From contig RAYF01000007.1 of assembly GCA_003611745.1 (NCBI GenBank), positions 62,001-126,000 of the forward strand: 64,000 nt of DNA, read 5' to 3'. Below are positions 58,873 to 64,000 of the stretch, in pieces (positions within the stretch are counted from its first letter, which is position 1; each line of letters begins with the position of its first letter). Under the pieces are notes generated by a model. The model searched no databases. It was not told the DNA's origin and saw only the letters and a program-made list of their open reading frames with translations. This DNA comes from a bacterium D16-36. Its GTDB lineage: Bacteria > Bacillota > Clostridia > Lachnospirales > Lachnospiraceae. The position numbers and the translations under genes were made by a program.

Positions 58873-58893
58873 AAGGTGAACAAGGTTCACCTT
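58873..58893 (-). promoter_or_regulatory. Leader hairpin just upstream of the thiC ribosome binding site
   Basis: AAGGTGAAC-CTT-GTTCACCTT on the minus strand is a perfect 9-bp stem with a 3-base loop, lying about 20 bases before ATG. It may protect the mRNA or influence translation. Confidence 0.45.
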
Positions 58894-58909
58894 GGCTTTA
58901 CTTTAAAAT

Positions 58910-58989
58910 AAAAAAACTCCAGATACCTGATTATCCCGGCAGCCTCTAAGACTTTCCCATACATATGCCGTCAATAACCCATCTGGAGA
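58910..58989 (-). terminator. Attenuator terminator of the thiC leader
   Basis: CTCCAGAT (just after the aptamer, 58981-58988) pairs with ATCTGGAG (58917-58924), followed by seven T. This is the expression platform: thiamine pyrophosphate binding would favour early termination. The loop is long, about 56 bases. Confidence 0.6.
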
Positions 58990-59014
58990 TTTCTCTCTGT
59001 CATTTCCTATTCCT

Positions 59015-59092
59015 ATACTTCCTACGGCGGCATTATCCGCATCAGGTAATGGGTCGGATCTTATCCCTCTCAGCCAGTCAGCTCCCCAGATA
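59015..59092 (-). ncRNA. TPP riboswitch (thi box)
   Basis: On the minus strand the conserved thi-box blocks appear in order: GGGGAGC, CTGAGAGGG, GATCCGACCC, ACCTGATGCGGATAATGCCG and CGTAGGAAG. They match the TPP aptamer consensus (ACCUGAUC-GGAUAAUGCC core). It lies between the thiC promoter and thiC. Confidence 0.95.
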
Positions 59093-59113
59093 CTATTATA
59101 TTCAAGCTTTTTC

Positions 59114-59142
59114 AGTATATTCTTCCGTGGCGCAAAAGTCAA
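59114..59142 (-). promoter_or_regulatory. Promoter of the thiC riboswitch transcript
   Basis: TTGACT (59137-59142), a 17-bp spacer and TATACT (59114-59119) on the minus strand, about 20 bp before the aptamer. The -35 lies inside the target-site duplication of the neighbouring mobile element. Confidence 0.7.
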
Positions 59143-59421
59143 TCCCACGGAAGCCAATTTTCAGTATATATATTCATTACTGCCCCAAATCAATATGTCA
59201 CCATTTACAGACGATGTTTATTTAACGGTAACTCCCTGTTATCCGTTATTTTTTGTTTGTACCTGCATCCGGTTATGTTTCTGTTTTTTGCTTCACAGAC
59301 AAGCAAAACGCCTAAAAAGAGGTAAGGATATGCCGCCAGACAACAACGGCTTTCCAGAGGAACTCTGTCTTGCAGGGCTTTGATGAATATATACTGAAAA
59401 TTGATTTCCGTGAGTCAATCC
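59137..59421. mobile_element. MITE-like element with 9-bp target-site duplication
   Basis: The element covers 59146-59412 (267 bp). Its ends are inverted repeats of about 28 bp: CACGGAAgCCAATTTTCAGT on the left and, in reverse, CACGGAAATCAATTTTCAGT on the right, continuing ATATATTCAT with a 2-base indel. AGTCAATCC directly abuts both ends (59137-59145 and 59413-59421), a textbook target-site duplication. There is no transposase. A short frame MPPDNNGFPEELCLAGL with AGAGGT upstream lies inside but is not preserved in the other copy. The duplicated bases include the argR stop (right) and the thiC -35 (left). Confidence 0.9.
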
Positions 59422-59870
59422 TCTTTTAAAAGTTTCTGAATCTTAGCCATAACCGCAGGCACCTCGCCCACAGAATGAATCGCACACATTACCGTATCAT
59501 CCCCTGCAATGCAGCCTACCACGCCAGCTACCTCAAGGTTATCAATTGCCGCAGCCACTGCCATCGCCATGCCGGAAATCGTCTTAATGACTAGAAGGTT
59601 TTCTGCCTGATCCATAGAAAGATATCCATCCTGCAGGACACGGATATATTTATGCGCCAGATTAGTTTCCTTCTCCTGCAGTAGTGTGTATTTCTGATGA
59701 ATGCCATCCACAGATACTTTCGTAAGCTTTAATTCGCGGATATCTCTGGAAACTGTCGCCTGCGTCACATGAAAGCCCGCCTGCTCCAGACGCTCCGCCA
59801 GTTCCTCCTGCGTCTCAATAGGATATTTGCCAATCAGTTCAATTATTTTCGAACGCCTCTCAATCTTCAT
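59415..59870 (-). CDS. argR: Arginine repressor ArgR/AhrC
   Basis: The 151-residue product has an N-terminal winged helix (1-70, RRSKIIELIGKYPIETQEEL and FHVTQATVSRDIRELKLTKV) and a C-terminal hexamerisation and arginine-binding domain (VAAAIDNLEVAGVVGCIAGDDTV; GDDT is a conserved arginine-contacting stretch). It represses arginine synthesis when arginine is bound. It follows nadK by 56 bp in the dxs-tlyA-nadK-argR run. Its TGA stop lies in the 9-bp duplication created by the adjacent MITE insertion. Confidence 0.95.
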   Translation of the reverse strand: MKIERRSKIIELIGKYPIETQEELAERLEQAGFHVTQATVSRDIRELKLTKVSVDGIHQKYTLLQEKETNLAHKYIRVLQDGYLSMDQAENLLVIKTISGMAMAVAAAIDNLEVAGVVGCIAGDDTVMCAIHSVGEVPAVMAKIQKLLKED

Positions 59871-59926
59871 CCGTCATCCTCCACCTAATCCAGCAGTCCA
59901 TGCATCCCCCACGACATCACTTTCCT

Positions 59927-60793
59927 CTAGTCCCCATTGAGCTTTTCCCGCATCCGCTCATAAAAACCAACTCCCGGCAGCTTTACAACCTTCGTGTCAC
60001 CGCGGGGCACCTGAATCACCAGCTCATCGCCTGTATGAAGCTCCCCGACAACCCTCCCGTCCGCAATCAGCATCGCCAAATCCTCGCAGAACTCCTTTGT
60101 CTGCCCGATTTCCAGCGAAATCTTATCCCTGCCGTCCAGTACAAGGCTCCTCTTATTCAATGAATGGGCACAAATCGGCGTCACAACCATAGCATGGACA
60201 TTCGGCGCCATAACAGGCCCCCCCGCAGAAAGATTGTAACCGGTAGAACCTGTCGGCGTAGCAATAATAAGGCCATCCGCCCGGTAGATATCCGCCAGTT
60301 CATCATTCACATATACTTTTAGTGTAATAAGGCGGCAGTCTCCCCGCTTGCTGATTACCATATCATTCAGGGCATAGCAGGAAGAACGGCTGTCCTCCCC
60401 CAGAAACATTTTCCCCTCCTTGAGCATCATCCTGCTCTCCACAATATATTCCCCGCCAAGAAGGCGATCCAGCGAATCATCAATCCTATTCTGCTCCACT
60501 GTCGCCAAAAAGCCAAGCGTACCCGTATTAACCCCAAAAATCGGCAAGTCCCGGTGGACTAAATCAACAGCAGCCTGAATCATTGTACCATCCCCGCCCA
60601 GCACAATAGCACACTCCACCTCCTGCGGAATCTGTGCTGCATTTGTAAAATGACTGATTCCCCCTGCCTGCCACCGCTTATTTTCCAGTATCAGACATTC
60701 GCATCCCTTCTGCTGCAGATATGATACAATATGCTCAGCCATCTTGTCATTTGCGTCCTTGCCGCTATTGGTAATGATACAAAATCGGTTCAC
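59927..60793 (-). CDS. nadK: NAD kinase
   Basis: The 288-residue enzyme makes NADP from NAD. GGDGT (66-70) is the catalytic nucleotide site. NTGTLGFLATVE and TPTGSTGYNLSAGGP are further family motifs. The start is GTG at 60793 with GGGGG upstream; another GTG at 60814 is in frame without a site. It sits between tlyA and argR, the usual clostridial order. Confidence 0.95.
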   Translation of the reverse strand: MNRFCIITNSGKDANDKMAEHIVSYLQQKGCECLILENKRWQAGGISHFTNAAQIPQEVECAIVLGGDGTMIQAAVDLVHRDLPIFGVNTGTLGFLATVEQNRIDDSLDRLLGGEYIVESRMMLKEGKMFLGEDSRSSCYALNDMVISKRGDCRLITLKVYVNDELADIYRADGLIIATPTGSTGYNLSAGGPVMAPNVHAMVVTPICAHSLNKRSLVLDGRDKISLEIGQTKEFCEDLAMLIADGRVVGELHTGDELVIQVPRGDTKVVKLPGVGFYERMREKLNGD

Positions 60794-60848
60794 AGCCCGT
60801 CTGCCCCCTTTCACAAATCTAAATTTCCCATTCCCATATTATACCATT

Positions 60849-61712
60849 CTACAAAACAGCTAGTGTATTGTGGGCTGCCTCCACTACTTCCCCGGCAAGC
60901 TTATGATAGCTTGCTCCATCATCTGTACCCTGTACGCCCTGATTTCCCCCCTGATCCTCCTCCCCCTCTGTTTTTTCAAGATAAAGAAGGTACTCAATAT
61001 TGCCCTCCGGCCCTTTAATGGGCGAAAAATCCAACGCAAGGATTTTAAATCCAATTTCGGCTGCATAGTCCATAATCCGGCAGACGACATCCAGATGCAC
61101 ATTTTTATCCCTTACAACACCCTTCTTGCCAACCTTCTCCCTGCCCGCCTCAAACTGCGGTTTTACAAGGCAGACGACACGGCCTCGCTCCCCTAGGAGA
61201 TTTTTTACCGGAAGCAGTACCTTTGTCAAAGAAATAAATGCTACATCAATAGAAGAAAACGCAATATCCTCCGGCACTTCTTCATGTGTCACATACCGGA
61301 TATTCGTCTTCTCCATCGAGATAACCCTCTCATCCTGACGGAGCTTCCATGCAAGCTGGTTCGTCCCCACGTCAACTGCATATACCTTTTTTGCGCCATT
61401 CTGCAGCATACAATCCGTAAAACCTCCCGTAGACGAACCGACATCCATGCAGATTTTCCCATCAAGAGGCACCTCCCAAAGTTCCACAGCCTTCTCTAAT
61501 TTATATCCCCCACGGCTGACATACTTCATCTGCGCGCCCCTGACTTCTATCTGGGCATCCTCCGGAAACATGCTGCCTGCCTTGTCCTCCCGCTGGCCAT
61601 TGACAAAGACATCCCCTGCCATAATAACCCTCTTTGCCTTTTCCCGCGACTCCGCCAAAGCCCTTCTCACCAGCAGCATATCCAGACGCTCTTTCTTTTT
61701 CTGTTCTTTCAT
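60849..61712 (-). CDS. tlyA: TlyA-family S4/FtsJ RNA methyltransferase
   Basis: The 287-residue product has an N-terminal S4 domain (RLDMLLVRRALAESREKAKR, GDVFVNG) and an FtsJ-like methyltransferase domain with SAM motif DVGSSTGGFTDC (90-101) and KPQFEAG. The family 2'-O-methylates rRNA; in Mycobacterium TlyA also has haemolysin annotation, which is not inferred here. It starts 17 bp after dxs. Confidence 0.94.
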   Translation of the reverse strand: MKEQKKKERLDMLLVRRALAESREKAKRVIMAGDVFVNGQREDKAGSMFPEDAQIEVRGAQMKYVSRGGYKLEKAVELWEVPLDGKICMDVGSSTGGFTDCMLQNGAKKVYAVDVGTNQLAWKLRQDERVISMEKTNIRYVTHEEVPEDIAFSSIDVAFISLTKVLLPVKNLLGERGRVVCLVKPQFEAGREKVGKKGVVRDKNVHLDVVCRIMDYAAEIGFKILALDFSPIKGPEGNIEYLLYLEKTEGEEDQGGNQGVQGTDDGASYHKLAGEVVEAAHNTLAVL

Positions 61713-61729
61713 CTAATGCCCATCTCCCT

Positions 61730-63604
61730 TTAATTTCGACATAATAGCATACCCTTCACTTTTTCCGCAATACTCTGCGCATCTAACCCATATTTTTTCT
61801 TTAGGAAATCAACAGAACCATGCTCAATAAACTGATTCGGCAATGCCACCGGACAGACTGTAATCCCTTTACGGCCCTGATACCACGCTTTGACCATCTC
61901 ACCAAAGCCGCCGTTTTCCACCCCCTCCTCCATAGGCACTACAATTGTATGGTTCTCTGCGACTTCCTCAAGCATCTCCTCGTCCACAGGTTTAACAAAG
62001 CGCACATTGATTATCGAAAACTGATACGCCGCATCTTTTAGGATTTCGCCAACCTCGACTGCTGTCTCCACCATGCTTCCCACCGCCAGAAGCGCGATGT
62101 TCTCCCCATGGCAGATCCATTCGCTCTTTCCCTGCACAATCGGCTCCGTATACTCCGAAAGCCCCTGATACGCCCTGCCCCTAGGATAACGGACAGCCAC
62201 AGGCGCATCCTGTGATAACGCGAATTTAAGCATCTCCTCAAGTTCCCAAGTGTTTTTAGGTGCGATTACAGTTATATTTGGCATATGCATCAAAAAAGAC
62301 AAATCAAATATCCCCTGATGAGTCTCCCCGTCACTGCCAACCAGCCCGGCCCTGTCAACCGCAAAAGTAACCGGAAGGCTGTCCAGACAGACATCATGCA
62401 GTATCTGGTCATATGACCTCTGCAGAAAAGTAGAATACAATGCTACTACCGGGTGAAGGCCTCCCGCTGCCATCCCTGCCGCAAATGTAACTGCATGTTC
62501 CTCTGCAATCCCTACATCAAAAAAACGCTTCGGGTATTCTCTGGCAAATGCAGACAATCCAGTCCCCTGCGGCATGGCAGCGGAAATGGCCGTGATATTT
62601 TCATCTTTCCCAGCCGCCTCCACAATAACCCTGCTGAATACCTCTGTATAAGTTAATGCTTTTTCACCTTTATATCTCTCTTTCCCATCCTTTATATGAA
62701 AAGGGGCAACCCCGTGAAATGCGGACGGGTCTTTTTGTGCAGGCGGATACCCTTTTCCCTTCTGCGTACTCACATGCACCAATACTGCGCGGCTGGATTT
62801 CGCAGCGCTCTCAAACGCATATACCATCTGGCGGACATCATGGCCGTCTATAGGACCTATATATGTAATCCCCATATCTTCAAACAGCATACCGGGAATC
62901 AATACCCGTTTAATCAAATCCTTAATCCACCGTATCCGATGTGTCAGGACGCTCCCGATATGCGGCATCTTCTGCAGAATCTTCTCCACATCTTCTTTCA
63001 GCCCCGTATAATTTCGGTTTGTCCTGATTTTCCCCAGATAACGCGACATTCCCCCTACATTTTTGGCGATAGACATCTGATTGTCATTTAATACAATAAT
63101 CAAGTTCGATTTCAGCCTAGCCGCGTTGTTTAACGCCTCATATGCCATGCCGCCGGACAACGCGCCGTCACCGATAACAGCAAATACTTTATGGTTCTCC
63201 CCCCGGATATCCCTCGCCTTTGCAAGCCCCAGCGCCGCCCCGATTGATGTGGAGCTGTGCCCTGTATCAATTGCATCGCATGCACTCTCCGCCCTCTTTG
63301 GAAAACCGCTGATGCCCCCATACTGGCGGAGATGGCCAAACCCATCTTTGCGTCCGGTAAGGAGCTTGTGGGTGTAGCACTGATGCCCTACATCCCACAC
63401 AATCTTGTCTTCAGGAAGATTACAGCAAAGATGGATTGCCATAGTAAGCTCCACCACACCCAGATTGGAAGCAAGGTGCCCGCCGGTACGGCTGATTTTC
63501 TGCACCAGAAAACGGCGGATTTCCTTTGCCAGGGCATCATAATCCTTCACAGAAATTTTTTTTATATCGTTTGGCCCATTTATCTGCCCAAGTAAATCGC
63601 TCAC
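61730..63604 (-). CDS. dxs: 1-deoxy-D-xylulose-5-phosphate synthase
   Basis: The 624-residue thiamine-dependent enzyme joins pyruvate and glyceraldehyde 3-phosphate in the MEP isoprenoid pathway. GGHLASNLG (41-49) holds a catalytic histidine, GDGALSGGMAYEALNNA (145-161) binds TPP, and DVGIAEEHAVTFAAGMA has the catalytic glutamate. The start is GTG with AAGGAG 8 bases upstream. It follows the prenyl synthase by 12 bp. It needs TPP, whose synthesis gene thiC lies 3 kb away. Confidence 0.96.
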   Translation of the reverse strand: MSDLLGQINGPNDIKKISVKDYDALAKEIRRFLVQKISRTGGHLASNLGVVELTMAIHLCCNLPEDKIVWDVGHQCYTHKLLTGRKDGFGHLRQYGGISGFPKRAESACDAIDTGHSSTSIGAALGLAKARDIRGENHKVFAVIGDGALSGGMAYEALNNAARLKSNLIIVLNDNQMSIAKNVGGMSRYLGKIRTNRNYTGLKEDVEKILQKMPHIGSVLTHRIRWIKDLIKRVLIPGMLFEDMGITYIGPIDGHDVRQMVYAFESAAKSSRAVLVHVSTQKGKGYPPAQKDPSAFHGVAPFHIKDGKERYKGEKALTYTEVFSRVIVEAAGKDENITAISAAMPQGTGLSAFAREYPKRFFDVGIAEEHAVTFAAGMAAGGLHPVVALYSTFLQRSYDQILHDVCLDSLPVTFAVDRAGLVGSDGETHQGIFDLSFLMHMPNITVIAPKNTWELEEMLKFALSQDAPVAVRYPRGRAYQGLSEYTEPIVQGKSEWICHGENIALLAVGSMVETAVEVGEILKDAAYQFSIINVRFVKPVDEEMLEEVAENHTIVVPMEEGVENGGFGEMVKAWYQGRKGITVCPVALPNQFIEHGSVDFLKKKYGLDAQSIAEKVKGMLLCRN

Positions 63605-63616
63605 AACAATCTCTCC

Positions 63617-64000
63617 TTATTTTTTCCGGCTGACCAGCTCCTTAATCAATGTATTAAGATACGCACTCTCTACAGAAAGATTACCAAGGCATTCCAGTGC
63701 CCTGACCGAATACTCCTCCACAGCCTGTTTCGCTTTTTCAATGCCATATACAGACACATATGTCCTTTTTTCATTCTTTGCATCACTTCCAATTGGTTTG
63801 CCCAGTTCCTCTCTCGTCCCTTCCACATCAAGGATATCATCCCGAATCTGGAACGCCATGCCGATATTCCTGCCAATCTCCTCCATACAGGCTATGTTCC
63901 CATCGTCTGCCCCGGCCAGTGCTGCCCCAGCCATCAAAGAAGCTTCCAGAAGCGCCCCTGTCTTCAGGCGGTAAATAAACTCAAGCTGTTCCTCCGACAA
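63617..64000 (-). CDS. ispA: Polyprenyl (farnesyl/geranylgeranyl) diphosphate synthase, C-terminal part
   Basis: The window ends inside the gene. The visible 127 residues cover the C-terminal region: KTGALLEASLMAGAALAG (substrate region) and the second aspartate motif RDDILDV with GKPIGSDAKNEKRTYV downstream. This fits an IspA-type synthase of C15-C20 length. The first DDxxD motif lies beyond the edge. It stands first in the row prenyl synthase-dxs-tlyA-nadK-argR known from Bacillus and Clostridia. Confidence 0.88.
   Translation of the reverse strand: MSEEQLEFIYRLKTGALLEASLMAGAALAGADDGNIACMEEIGRNIGMAFQIRDDILDVEGTREELGKPIGSDAKNEKRTYVSVYGIEKAKQAVEEYSVRALECLGNLSVESAYLNTLIKELVSRKK

Noticed and set aside
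59195-59383. 62-codon frame on plus strand
   Set aside because: It lies wholly inside the MITE; its similarity to frames in the other copy follows from DNA homology.
60849-61712. Haemolysin function for tlyA
   Set aside because: S4 and FtsJ domains show an RNA methyltransferase; the haemolysin name is historical.

Overview
The window looks like a chromosomal segment of a spore-forming, low-to-mid GC member of the Clostridia, most likely Lachnospiraceae. Evidence for this is Spo0A and SpoIVB, the dxs-tlyA-nadK-argR and recN-spoIVB-spo0A blocks, AGGAGG-type ribosome binding sites, a TPP riboswitch, Ig-like (BIG2) and BspA-type leucine-rich secreted proteins, and a YhgE/Pip gene pair. Almost everything is on the minus strand. 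The exceptions are gdhA and the yhgE trio. No phage, integrative element, CRISPR array or rRNA operon is visible.

Layout. 0.25-9.4 kb: two tandem secreted LRR proteins, a membrane TIR-domain/beta-propeller protein and a DHH phosphoesterase, probably read together from a promoter at 9.37 kb. 9.5 kb: tRNA-Arg(ACG). 9.7-14.1 kb: sulfate activation (cysD and a fused cysNC) next to an arylsulfotransferase-like protein that lacks the family's catalytic histidines. 14.1-26.5 kb: housekeeping genes: tex, the hom/putative homoserine kinase/lysC operon, prfB with its programmed frameshift, secA, ung, hisF and hisH. 26.5-35.3 kb: an unusual acidic membrane protein beside cheV, a lipoprotein, a histidine kinase/response regulator pair, an unknown membrane protein and a membrane-anchored FKBP/trigger-factor-like foldase. 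35.3-40.4 kb: a HAD phosphatase, gdhA, a zinc phospholipase C-like protein and a GGDEF protein with an extracytoplasmic sensor. 40.6-45.1 kb: the yhgE-small membrane protein-yhgE operon and tRNA-Thr(CGT). 45.1-52 kb: rsuA-like gene, glgA, spo0A, spoIVB, recN. 52-64 kb: a 1412-residue Ig-like surface protein, yebC, riboswitch-controlled thiC, argR, nadK, tlyA, dxs and a truncated prenyl synthase.

Themes. (1) A small non-autonomous transposon family (MITE-like) appears as one clean copy (59.15-59.41 kb) with terminal inverted repeats and a 9-bp target duplication, one 0.5-kb inverted dimer (30.45-30.95 kb) with an 8-bp duplication, and one fragment (40.49 kb). Both intact insertions lie exactly on a stop codon, just upstream of the next gene's promoter. 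(2) A nearly identical hairpin (consensus stem GGGCACA/TGTGCCC with a CTTCG-type loop) is reused as terminator or intergenic repeat at several loci. (3) The classical ispA-dxs-tlyA-(nadK)-argR-recN-spoIVB-spo0A block is present but split by about 7.5 kb holding thiC, yebC and the Ig-like protein. (4) Two gene pairings may have biochemical meaning: DHH phosphoesterase with TIR-propeller, and CysD/CysNC with a degenerate arylsulfotransferase-fold protein.
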